From contig NC_015510.1 of the NCBI RefSeq assembly GCF_000212735.1, positions 3,746,315 through 3,810,314 of the forward strand: DNA of 64,000 nucleotides, in the 5' to 3' direction. The notes below the pieces were generated by a model that was given only the letters and a program-made list of their open reading frames with translations, did not search any database and was not told the origin of the DNA. A program made the translations under genes and the position numbers. Origin of the DNA: Haliscomenobacter hydrossis DSM 1100. Its GTDB lineage: Bacteria; Bacteroidota; Bacteroidia; Chitinophagales; Saprospiraceae. This document shows, in pieces, positions 36,227 through 43,507 of the stretch. Position 1 is the first letter of the stretch, and the number at the start of each line of letters is the position of its first letter.

Positions 36227-36775
36227 TTAAGCTGACTTTTTGAATGTCAACTTGTTTTTTACGCGCTTATATTCCACTGCCCGTTTTTCCGTATCCAGCT
36301 TAATGTCTTCTTCCAATTTCCTGGAATGAAGTCGATACCAATAAGTAGCAGGTATCATGTTGTTGCTGTGGTGTTCGAGCCGATACATCAATTCCAGGTT
36401 CGGGCTCTCTTTGTCATTCAGGATGCGGCTTAGTTTGGTCTTATGGATGTCTAAATCAGCAGCAAAATCGGTACTGCTTTTTTTCAAAAGACCAATGTAT
36501 TGCTTCAACTGGCTTGAAAAGGAATAACTGGCCATAAATTCAGACTGATTGAAGTAATCTTTCATCAATAACTTCATCCGCATCAATTCACTTTGCAGGA
36601 TTTGTTCATCCGACATCTCTTTCAATCTTTCAAAGCGAAGCTTACGAAATTCCTCATCAGCTTGTTTTCGTTCTTCAGCTGTCATTGTGCTTCTGAAAAC
36701 AAAACTTTCGACAATTTCTTCCTCAGATAATTCCTTCCTCACATCCTCGTAGGTTGGTTCTTTTATCTTACTCAT
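36227..36775 (-). CDS. HTH-domain protein, possible antitoxin of an acetyltransferase pair
   Basis: 182 residues from the ATG at 36775 (a TTG two codons upstream is less likely). N-terminal half charged and helical; an HTH-like segment at about residues 95-140 (SSQLKQYIGLLKKSSTDFAA, then LDIHKTKLSRILNDKESPNL) resembles XRE/Cro-type DNA binding. The start codon overlaps the stop of the upstream acetyltransferase gene by 8 bases (ATGAGTAA), implying translational coupling. The pair order, small enzyme then HTH protein, is seen in some toxin-antitoxin systems. That function is inference. Confidence 0.65.
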   Translation of the reverse strand: MSKIKEPTYEDVRKELSEEEIVESFVFRSTMTAEERKQADEEFRKLRFERLKEMSDEQILQSELMRMKLLMKDYFNQSEFMASYSFSSQLKQYIGLLKKSSTDFAADLDIHKTKLSRILNDKESPNLELMYRLEHHSNNMIPATYWYRLHSRKLEEDIKLDTEKRAVEYKRVKNKLTFKKSA

Positions 36776-37241
36776 CTCCAAGATATTTGTTGATTAAAGT
36801 TTGTGAAGCAGACCCTTCTATTCCCAAATAGCGGCCATATTGCCTAAATCCATAGTTGGACTGATAGTGATCGATCAACAGGGTTTTAGGCTCTAGCGAT
36901 ACAAATCCATAGTACCCTCTTTTTATTGCCAGCTCTGCTGCAAATGCAATTAGACATCCGGCAATAAAGTCCAAGGCTTTGTCTTTTCCACGATGTGGTT
37001 TGGATACCTCCAGTAGATGTAGATGTATTCTATATTCTTCAGGAATATCAATCAAAGACATCAAGCCGAGTATCCTGTTCTCCTCTGACAACAAGTAAAT
37101 CTTGTAAACTTCGTATTCTTTTTCTGTCTCCCAGTCAAATGAAAAATCGGAATCTTTTTTAATGGCGCTATAGTCTTTGTTCGCAACTTCAGAAATTACG
37201 GCTTCTAAAGACTTACCGGAGAGACTATGCTTTAGCTTCAT
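36768..37241 (-). CDS. GNAT-family acetyltransferase-like protein
   Basis: 157 residues from the ATG at 37241 (upstream TTG rejected). The acetyl-CoA-binding pattern is visible: HLHLLEVSKPHRGKDKALDF (the R/K-x-x-G-x-G/A type loop), then IAGCLIAFAAELAIKRGYYG, then LLIDHYQSNYGF, which is the conserved GNAT C-terminal strand-helix. Substrate unknown. It is the first gene of an overlapping pair with the HTH gene. Known GNAT toxins acetylate aminoacyl-tRNAs or proteins; a toxin role here is a hypothesis only. Confidence 0.65.
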   Translation of the reverse strand: MKLKHSLSGKSLEAVISEVANKDYSAIKKDSDFSFDWETEKEYEVYKIYLLSEENRILGLMSLIDIPEEYRIHLHLLEVSKPHRGKDKALDFIAGCLIAFAAELAIKRGYYGFVSLEPKTLLIDHYQSNYGFRQYGRYLGIEGSASQTLINKYLGDE

Positions 37242-37378
37242 AAAATTGGATTCTAGCGTTGCGAAGATAAGCAAAAAAGTTTACAAAATCAATAAACTTT
37301 AGTGGTTTGTTTTTTGGAGCTACTGGTGCGGGAGGAGGAAAGTAGCAGCGGAGTAGATCCAAACAATTAAATTCGAAA

Positions 37379-37801
37379 TTAGCCCTTGATGATCTGGCTT
37401 GCCTTGTAGATATCCACAATGAAATTTCCCAATATTTGCCCCATTTTATCCCCATGCTTATTCATCCATTGGCGAACTTCACGATCAGTAATTTTTACCA
37501 CAACAGATATTTCTTCGTCATTGGCAGCATTTTTTTCTATTTGCGCGGCCAACTGTATTTTTTCTTCCCAACTCATTTTGAGTGGTTCTTTGCTCCATTC
37601 AACTTCATCAAAATCAGGGTCGTATGCTATGTCCTCATCATTGTAGTAAATGTTTTGTTCAGGCAATAAAACGCCGTGCTCAGCCAACGCCAAGGCATCA
37701 ACAGCCCGAACTTGAGTATCCTGCAAATCCTCGATAACCAGCCCTTCCAGGCTTTCATTGTTTCTGGCCATTGCAATGGCTTGTTTAACTTTTACTTTCA
37801 T
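37379..37801 (-). CDS. Hypothetical acidic protein
   Basis: 140 residues, ATG start, no signal or membrane segment. Acidic in the middle (NIYYNDEDIAYDPDFDEVEW) with a helical C-terminus ending KASQIIKG. No family recognised. It lies upstream of the acetyltransferase/HTH pair on the same strand with 137 bases between. It is convergent with nothing, so it could belong to the same accessory unit. The VLLPEQNIYYNDEDIAYD stretch suggests binding of a partner protein, but this is speculation. Confidence 0.55.
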   Translation of the reverse strand: MKVKVKQAIAMARNNESLEGLVIEDLQDTQVRAVDALALAEHGVLLPEQNIYYNDEDIAYDPDFDEVEWSKEPLKMSWEEKIQLAAQIEKNAANDEEISVVVKITDREVRQWMNKHGDKMGQILGNFIVDIYKASQIIKG

Positions 37802-37842
37802 GGGCAGATTGTTTTGATAATAGCATGTATTTTTTGAGAACG

Positions 37843-37932
37843 TTTATGTATAAGCCGTGGCGCTAAGCAAAAAATAAAAAAATGTCCTCCTTATTAGCGC
37901 CATGGATTATACATTTTGTTGCCAGCTGTGCC
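37843..37932. repeat. attC-like palindrome downstream of the orphan gene
   Basis: Read with the orphan gene (minus strand): GCTGGCAACAAAATGTATAA, ATCCATGGCGCTAA, a loop of about 25 bases with poly-T, then TTAGCGCCACGGCTTATACA and an AAACGTT end. Outer arms and inner arms are imperfect complements with bulges, and AAC/GTT sit at the ends, as in integron attC sites. Confidence 0.45.
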
Positions 37933-37937
37933 ATTTC

Positions 37938-38561
37938 TCAACTCTTTTCTTTAATACTCTTTCCAACTGCGAATAAAACTTTGTCCACGTGATAAGAGTA
38001 ATTGTCATTGTCGCGAAGTTCTCTTGTCAAGTCAGTCCGCAACCATAATTTGTATTGGTCGATTAACTCTTTCTCCTTTTTTGTTATGAGTGAAAGTCGT
38101 TTTAATCGGTCAAGCTTTTCCTTGTCACCGTTAGCTTTATATACTCCAAATGCTCTCAATACATGTTGGTCAATTATTGGTTCTCCAGGTTTCTTGGTCA
38201 AATACTTTCCGAATTGATAAAACACAAGTCCGTTTTCTTTTTCGTCTTGCTGTCCAGATACAATTCCTTCAATTATGTGTTTTACTTTTTTCAAGTCCCC
38301 ATTTTTCCATGAAACCGAATAGAGAAGTTTTGTCAAAGGGTCTGCGTTTGAGAGGTCAGCCAGTAAATTGTCCGCTGTGATGACTCCTTTTTCTTTTAAT
38401 TCTTCAATTTCTTGTTTCGTTATTTTGAATTTAAGTCGCGGATATACTTTGTCGTCCATTCGATTCTTCTTGTCGATCTTTAAGTCGTCAAGAATTTTCT
38501 CAACGTCTTCAATGGTCTTTGAAGTCAGTAATCTCTCAAATGTCCTTGTTACTATTTCCAT
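37938..38561 (-). CDS. Orphan hypothetical protein in a possible gene cassette
   Basis: 207 residues, strongly charged, helical, with no signal peptide. The only recognisable-looking piece is PGEPIIDQHVLRAFGVYK near residue 130, which faintly resembles the HhH-type DNA glycosylase substrate-pocket region, but the catalytic Asp cannot be confirmed. Base composition is more AT-rich than the neighbours, and the gene is flanked by two attC-like structures. Foreign origin is likely, function unknown. Confidence 0.55.
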   Translation of the reverse strand: MEIVTRTFERLLTSKTIEDVEKILDDLKIDKKNRMDDKVYPRLKFKITKQEIEELKEKGVITADNLLADLSNADPLTKLLYSVSWKNGDLKKVKHIIEGIVSGQQDEKENGLVFYQFGKYLTKKPGEPIIDQHVLRAFGVYKANGDKEKLDRLKRLSLITKKEKELIDQYKLWLRTDLTRELRDNDNYSYHVDKVLFAVGKSIKEKS

Positions 38562-38582
38562 GGTCTAAACTGTCCAACGGCA

Positions 38583-38661
38583 TTGCTGGCAACATGTCTT
38601 ATACGCAACTCCTCTTCTTCTAGCCCGCTCATTGCCGAAGTAGATATTGACGGCAATGAGC
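38583..38661. repeat. attC-like structure upstream of the orphan gene
   Basis: A perfect 11-bp stem GCTCATTGCCG (38627-38637) and CGGCAATGAGC (38651-38661) is followed, on the minus strand, by GCGTATAAGACATGTTGCCA and GC. The TTGCCAGC end matches the GCTGGCAAC start of the downstream structure, as expected when one cassette ends and the next begins. Confidence 0.4.
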
Positions 38662-38927
38662 TTAAAGCTACAAGAAAAAAAGTAAAATAAGTACACATTC
38701 TACCTGGTTTTTTCAGCGGAAGGCTGGTCAACTTACCATTTTCAATTTCCGCATTTTGACTATTTTCATCTCCTTGATAAATCACAAAAATGTTCTATTT
38801 CCAATCACCCCATTGCTCCAAAACCAAACATTCCTCACCTTTACCCCAAACCAAAGAATATGGATCATCCAATCATTCTTTCCAACCAACAAATCGGAAC
38901 CCGCTTGAGCGAATTGCGCAAGCGCAA

Positions 38928-39149
38928 ATGCAGTATTTACCACTCATAAAAGCCGACCTCCAGTTGCTAAAAGCCAGTGAAAAAGAGATCATCGATAAGG
39001 TCATTGACTACATGAGTGATTGGTCACAGAACTTGTTTAGCCAGTACGTCAATAATGACATGCCATTGAAGGCTTCCAAAAATGGGGAGGTAATTGGATA
39101 TGAACTGGTTTTTTACCGGGAACTGCCCTATTCTTTGAAGTTGTATTAA
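38928..39149 (+). CDS. Small hypothetical protein, possibly 3' part of a frameshifted HTH gene
   Basis: 73 residues from the ATG at 38928: MQYLPLIKADLQLLKASEKE, then ...GEVIGYELVFYRELPYSLKLY. The same frame is open to 38790 but its first part reads as low-complexity. A second frame at 38860-38949 starts ATG GAT and reads MDHPIILSNQQIGTRLSELR before stopping, which resembles the start of an HTH protein; joining the two would need one frameshift. So this may be a broken gene. No function assigned. Confidence 0.4.
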   Translation: MQYLPLIKADLQLLKASEKEIIDKVIDYMSDWSQNLFSQYVNNDMPLKASKNGEVIGYELVFYRELPYSLKLY

Positions 39150-39176
39150 CCAGTGTTCAGGAATTTGCTCAAATCC

Positions 39177-39365
39177 ATCTATCATCTTGAAACCCGCTGT
39201 TTCAACGGCGGGATTGAAGCCTCCCGATACTCACATCTATCATCTTTGCCAGATCATGCATCAAAACAATGTGAAAGTAGATGTGTGATCTGGCAAAGAT
39301 GATAGATGTGAAGGGAGGTAGCCTCTGGGCCCGCCGATAAAGCGGCGGGTTACAAGATGATAAAT
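39177..39365. repeat. Nested palindrome before the DUF5682 gene
   Basis: Outer arms ATCTATCATCTTGAAACCCG and CGGGTTACAAGATGATAAAT; middle arms GAAGCCTCCC and GGGAGGTAGCCTC; inner arms CACATCTATCATCTTTGCCA-type and its complement around 39230-39310. Three nested stems form a cruciform-like structure of about 190 bases with small hairpins (CCCGCTGTTTCAACGGCGGG and CCCGCCGATAAAGCGGCGGG) near each end. Confidence 0.85.
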
Positions 39366-39518
39366 GCGCTTATCGGCAATGCAAGAGCTCGTTTAAGTTT
39401 TTGAGGCAATATCAATCGACAATAAATTAATTTCGAATCCTTTTAAAAATCCCCCTTTTTAGAAAAAAAACGAACATGTACAACGAATAAACCCCAATTT
39501 TGCACAAACCCACACTCA

Positions 39519-41768
39519 ATGCACAAAATCTTCGGCATTCGCCACCACGGTCCCGGCTCCGCCCAACGACTCCTCCGCGCCCTGGAGCGGTGGCAGCCCG
39601 ACTGTGTACTCATCGAATTGCCTGAAGATTGCCACCCGGCTTTGAGGTGGATTGGCCATACCGATCTGGAGCCTCCGGTAGCCTTGCTGCTGTACAATCC
39701 GCAACAATTGCAGCAGGCCAGTTTTTTGCCGTTTGCCGTTTTTTCGCCCGAGTGGCAAGCTTTGCAGTACGCCCAGCGCGTGGGCATTCCCGCTCGCCCA
39801 ATGGATCTACCCATGGCGCATACCTTTGCCCTGCGTGACGAGGCCAGCACCCTGCCCCAGCTGCAATTGAGTGAAGCGCCCGATCCGGAAATGGTGCTTA
39901 TGTTGCGCGACCCCATGCATTACCTCGCTACCCTGGCGGGCTACGACGACAGCGAGCGCTGGTGGGAGCACACCTTTGAAACCTACAGCGACGACAACGC
40001 CGTGTTCGAGGCCATACTGGAGATGATGACCGCCCTGCGGCAAGAAGGGCTACGCATGGAGAGCACCGAAACCCTCCTGCGCGAGGCATTTATGCGCAAA
40101 ACCATTCGGCAGGCGCAAAAAGAAGGATTTCAACGCATTGCCGTAGTCTGCGGCGCCTGGCACTCGCCCGCTTTGCACGACCTGAGCCAATATCTTCCCA
40201 AAAATGACAACGCCCTATTGCGGGGGCTGAAAAAAGTAAAAACCCGGTGCACCTGGATTCCCTGGAGTTACGACAGACTGGCTTTTCAGTCGGGTTATGC
40301 GGCAGGCGTGCTTTCACCTGCCTGGTACGAATTGTTGTTTCAATACCCTGAACAGCACGGTCTGCGCTGGTTGATCCGGGTGGCCCAACTGCTGCGCGAC
40401 AAACACCAGGATGCCTCCGCGGCGCATGTGCAAGAAGCAGTGCGGTTGGCCGATGCCCTGGCTGCGCTGCGGCACCGCGCCACGACGGGCATTGGGGAAC
40501 TGGAAGAAGCCGCGCTGGCGGTGTTTGGTGCCGGAGATCCAGCGCCGTTGAAACTCATCCATCAGGAACTGATCGTGGGTAAGGTACGTGGTAATGTACC
40601 TGCGCAAGTCAGCGGCATTCCGCTGCAAGAAGATTTTGAGTCCTGCATCAAAAGCTCCGGCCTGAACAAGGAGTACCGCAGCTTTAGCGCCAAAGAAGAA
40701 CCCAAAAAGCTCGATCTGCGCACCCCCTCTAATTTACGGGCCAGCCACTTGTTGCACCGTTTGCTCATTTTGGGCGTGCATTGGGCTGCACCCACGCCAG
40801 TGTCGGACAAGGCCAAAGGCAGTTTTCATGAATTGTGGCGCTTTAGCGATTGGACGCCTGAATTCATCATTCGTTTGATCGAGATGGGCATGTGGGGCAA
40901 TACCATCGAAGAAGCTTCTCTGCGCTACGTATTGCACCTGGTGCATAGTGAAGACAGCCTTTCTCTGCTGTTGCAACGTTTTGGGGAAGTACTCAAAGCC
41001 GACTTGCCCGCGGCGATTGGCACCATGACCAAACGTTTGCAAGAACTGGGGGCTCAAACCCGCGATGTCTTGTCCTTGCTGGAGGCTTTGCCCCCGCTCG
41101 CCAATATTCTGCGTTATGGCAACACCCGCCAAACCGACGCCCAGGCAGTAAGGGAACTCCTGGACCAACTCTTGCCCAGGGTTTGTATCGGACTACCCGC
41201 TGCTTGCCGGCATTTGGACGAGGAACCCGCCCGCCAATTTTTTCGGCTCTTGCAAGAGGGCAACCGCGCCGTGGCTTTGTTGAATGAAAAAGAAGCCACT
41301 GTCCTATGGAATGAAGCTCTGGCGGGAGTGATGCAGGCGCGAGGCACCCATCCATTGTTGGCTGGCATCTGTACCCGGATGTTATTGGACAAAAAACAGC
41401 TAGAGCCTGCTCAGGCGGGTACCGAACTTTCCGCAGCACTCTCCCGAGCTGCGGGGATCAGCGATGCCGCTCAATGGCTGGAAGGTTTTTTGCACGGCAG
41501 TGGGCAGTTGCTCATCCACACACCAGCCTTGTGGAGTTTGTTGAACGACTGGATGAGTACCTTACCGTATGAGGTGTTTCGGGAGGCCTTGCCGGTATTG
41601 CGCCGAACCTTCTCCAAGTTCACGCCCCCCGAGCGCCAGGAAATGTTGAATTTTGCCAAAGGCAGCGGGCCAAGCAAAAAAACACAACACCAAAGCTTTG
41701 ACCCTCAACGAGCGCATCAACTCAATCCCATTCTGCGTCAACTGCTGGGCGAAGCAGCGAAAAATTAA
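39519..41768 (+). CDS. DUF5682-family protein, orphan
   Basis: 749 residues. The N-terminus KIFGIRHHGPGSAQRLLRAL and CVLIELPEDCHPAL, plus VVCGAWHSPAL near residue 215, is the DUF5682 pattern. The remaining two thirds is alpha-helical (ASHLLHRLLILGVHWAAPTP and similar). In many genomes this family lies in operons with a MoxR-type AAA ATPase, a vWA protein, a SWIM-type zinc protein and DUF5691, and is thought to act in a conflict or chaperone-like system. None of those partners is next to this copy: upstream is a 369-base repeat region, downstream a terminator and the serpin gene. It is more GC-rich than its neighbours, hinting at transfer. Confidence 0.75.
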   Translation: MHKIFGIRHHGPGSAQRLLRALERWQPDCVLIELPEDCHPALRWIGHTDLEPPVALLLYNPQQLQQASFLPFAVFSPEWQALQYAQRVGIPARPMDLPMAHTFALRDEASTLPQLQLSEAPDPEMVLMLRDPMHYLATLAGYDDSERWWEHTFETYSDDNAVFEAILEMMTALRQEGLRMESTETLLREAFMRKTIRQAQKEGFQRIAVVCGAWHSPALHDLSQYLPKNDNALLRGLKKVKTRCTWIPWSYDRLAFQSGYAAGVLSPAWYELLFQYPEQHGLRWLIRVAQLLRDKHQDASAAHVQEAVRLADALAALRHRATTGIGELEEAALAVFGAGDPAPLKLIHQELIVGKVRGNVPAQVSGIPLQEDFESCIKSSGLNKEYRSFSAKEEPKKLDLRTPSNLRASHLLHRLLILGVHWAAPTPVSDKAKGSFHELWRFSDWTPEFIIRLIEMGMWGNTIEEASLRYVLHLVHSEDSLSLLLQRFGEVLKADLPAAIGTMTKRLQELGAQTRDVLSLLEALPPLANILRYGNTRQTDAQAVRELLDQLLPRVCIGLPAACRHLDEEPARQFFRLLQEGNRAVALLNEKEATVLWNEALAGVMQARGTHPLLAGICTRMLLDKKQLEPAQAGTELSAALSRAAGISDAAQWLEGFLHGSGQLLIHTPALWSLLNDWMSTLPYEVFREALPVLRRTFSKFTPPERQEMLNFAKGSGPSKKTQHQSFDPQRAHQLNPILRQLLGEAAKN

Positions 41769-41912
41769 GCAGAAGTTAACCTTTCATTCATCCTCAATTT
41801 ACCTTGTAGCCTTTTCTTTGTGCTCATCAAAGGGTTTATTTGTTATCGTAATTTCATTCATTCCCTTGCTCAAGAAGCAAATCTTTCCTGCAATCTAAAG
41901 TCGCTTTCGATA

Positions 41913-41952
41913 CCGGCTCCAAGGCTCCCAAGCTTGGGGCCGGATCTTTTTT
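41913..41952 (+). terminator. Terminator after the DUF5682 gene
   Basis: CCGGCTCC (41913) and GGGGCCGG (41936-41943) form a stem with one G-T pair, enclosing AAGGCTCCCAAGCTT with a further small stem; ATCTTTTTTG follows. Confidence 0.75.
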
Positions 41953-42024
41953 GTATCTAGCTTGTTTTATGTAAAGCCAACGGTTTTTCCACAATCTCCG
42001 TCTAACTATTAAAATTCGATCCAA

Positions 42025-43278
42025 ATGAAACGCAATTTATTCCTGTTCTCGCTGTGGTGTACCATGAGCCTCAGCCTTTTTCAATGTGAAGGCAACGACG
42101 AACCAAGTCCAAACAGTAGTACCCTCAGCTGTGCCCAAAATCCCGATGTATGCAAACTCGGGGAAGCCACGAACCAATTTGGGTTCGATATCTTTAAAAA
42201 ACTGAATGCAGACAAACCAGACGATAACCTGTTCATCTCTCCGCTGAGCATCAGTTCTGCTTTGAGCATGACCCTCAACGGTGCCAATGGCAAAACCAAA
42301 GAAGAAATGCTCAAGGTGTTGGGTGCCGGCAAAATTAGTCTGGATGAACTCAATCAGTCCTACCAAACCTTGTTAAAGGAATTGCCTAACCTAGACCCCA
42401 AGGTCAAAGTTGACATTGCCAATTCCATCTGGTACCGCCAGGGCTTTGCCGTAAACCCGGCATTTTTGAATACCAATACGACTTATTACAACAGTGAAGT
42501 GCGGCCCCTTGACTTCAGCAAACCAGATGCAAAAGACATCATCAACAAATGGGTGAGTGACAAAACCAATAAGCTTATCCCTAGCATCATTGATCAAATT
42601 CAGGACAATTCGGTGATGTTTTTGATCAACGCCATTTATTTCAAAGGAACCTGGCGCAGACAATTTGACACCAAAAAAACCTATGACGGCGATTTTACCA
42701 CCGAAAAAAATGTCCAAGTGCCGGTGAAAATGATGTCATATGGTAATAGTTTGGTGAAATTGTCTTATTTTAGCAATGATAAATTGCATGCGGTTAAACT
42801 TCCTTATGCGGATTCGGTCTATTCCATGACCGTAATTCTCCCCAAGGAAGGATTTGCGGTGAAAGACATTTTACCGGAGCTGACACTAACCAATTGGAAT
42901 TCCTGGAATAAAGCCTATTCGGCTGAAGAGATATTTTTTGCCCTACCAAAATTCAGCTTGCGTTATGAAAACAGCTTAAATGCCAGTTTAGAAGCATTGG
43001 GTATGCCTACTGCTTTTATCCCCAGTCAGGCTGATTTTTCTGGCATTGCTACTGGACAGGAATTGTCTATTTCCAATGTTAAGCACAAAGCATTCATTGA
43101 AGTAGACGAGGCGGGAACCAAGGCAGCAGCGGCTACATCTGTTGAAATTGTAGTGACTTCTGTTCCCAATAATCCACAGTTCATTGTAAATCGTCCGTTT
43201 ATCTTTGTCATCAGTGAGAGCCGTACCAATCAGGCCATCTTTATTGGCAAAATGATGAATCCGACTAGCGACAAATAG
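42025..43278 (+). CDS. Lipoprotein serpin (serine protease inhibitor family)
   Basis: 417 residues. A lipoprotein signal (MKRNLFLFSLWCTMSLSLFQ with Cys21 in the lipobox) anchors the protein to a membrane, then a Ser/Pro linker. The serpin fold follows: NLFISPLSISSALSMTLNGA, FLINAIYFKGTW, and at the C-terminus the hinge EAGTKAAAATSVE near 360-375 with the small residues needed for loop insertion, then FIVNRPFIFVISE. By alignment the reactive bond would be Thr-Ser in VVTSVP, tentatively. An inhibitory serpin could protect against proteases from prey or from the cell's own surface. Has its own terminator. Confidence 0.92.
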   Translation: MKRNLFLFSLWCTMSLSLFQCEGNDEPSPNSSTLSCAQNPDVCKLGEATNQFGFDIFKKLNADKPDDNLFISPLSISSALSMTLNGANGKTKEEMLKVLGAGKISLDELNQSYQTLLKELPNLDPKVKVDIANSIWYRQGFAVNPAFLNTNTTYYNSEVRPLDFSKPDAKDIINKWVSDKTNKLIPSIIDQIQDNSVMFLINAIYFKGTWRRQFDTKKTYDGDFTTEKNVQVPVKMMSYGNSLVKLSYFSNDKLHAVKLPYADSVYSMTVILPKEGFAVKDILPELTLTNWNSWNKAYSAEEIFFALPKFSLRYENSLNASLEALGMPTAFIPSQADFSGIATGQELSISNVKHKAFIEVDEAGTKAAAATSVEIVVTSVPNNPQFIVNRPFIFVISESRTNQAIFIGKMMNPTSDK

Positions 43279-43345
43279 TCTCTTGAATATACCACCCAAC
43301 TCTACTGAGTTTTTCTGAGACAACTAGTAAACCGTAATAATTTTG

Positions 43346-43377
43346 GGCAGCTCACTTCGGTGGGCTGCCTTTTTTTG
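43346..43377 (+). terminator. Terminator after the serpin gene
   Basis: GGCAGCTCAC, TTCG tetraloop, GTGGGCTGCC, then a run of seven T. A strong intrinsic terminator whose T-run also carries the -33 TTTG of the next promoter. Confidence 0.9.
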
Positions 43378-43405
43378 TACAGCTTAGTCCTTTTTCATAC
43401 CTTTG
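43374..43405 (+). promoter_or_regulatory. Promoter of the thrA-thrB-thrC operon
   Basis: TTTG at 43374-43377 and TACCTTTG at 43398-43405 with 20 bases between match the Bacteroidota consensus TTTG-N19/21-TAnnTTTG. The start codon lies about 100 bases downstream, leaving a leader of that length; no threonine-rich leader peptide was seen. Confidence 0.65.
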
Positions 43406-43507
43406 CTGCCCAATGTTTTAGCCTACCAACCAAATGTTACCACTTTATCGTGTAAATAGTGTGTAAAAGTCAACACCATACAACTGTAACCGCAAATGTT
43501 TTGAGTT

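Noticed and set aside
37978-37993. GTCCACGTGATAAG as another parS
   Set aside because: Outside the shared CACGTG centre it mismatches the consensus on both sides; probably coding sequence of the orphan gene.
38552-38785. 77-residue open frame on the minus strand
   Set aside because: Overlaps the start of the orphan gene and includes the attC-like hairpin; hydrophobic middle but no start context.
39177-39365. CRISPR-like repeats with hairpins
   Set aside because: The hairpins are nested in one palindrome, not repeated with regular spacers, and no cas genes are near.
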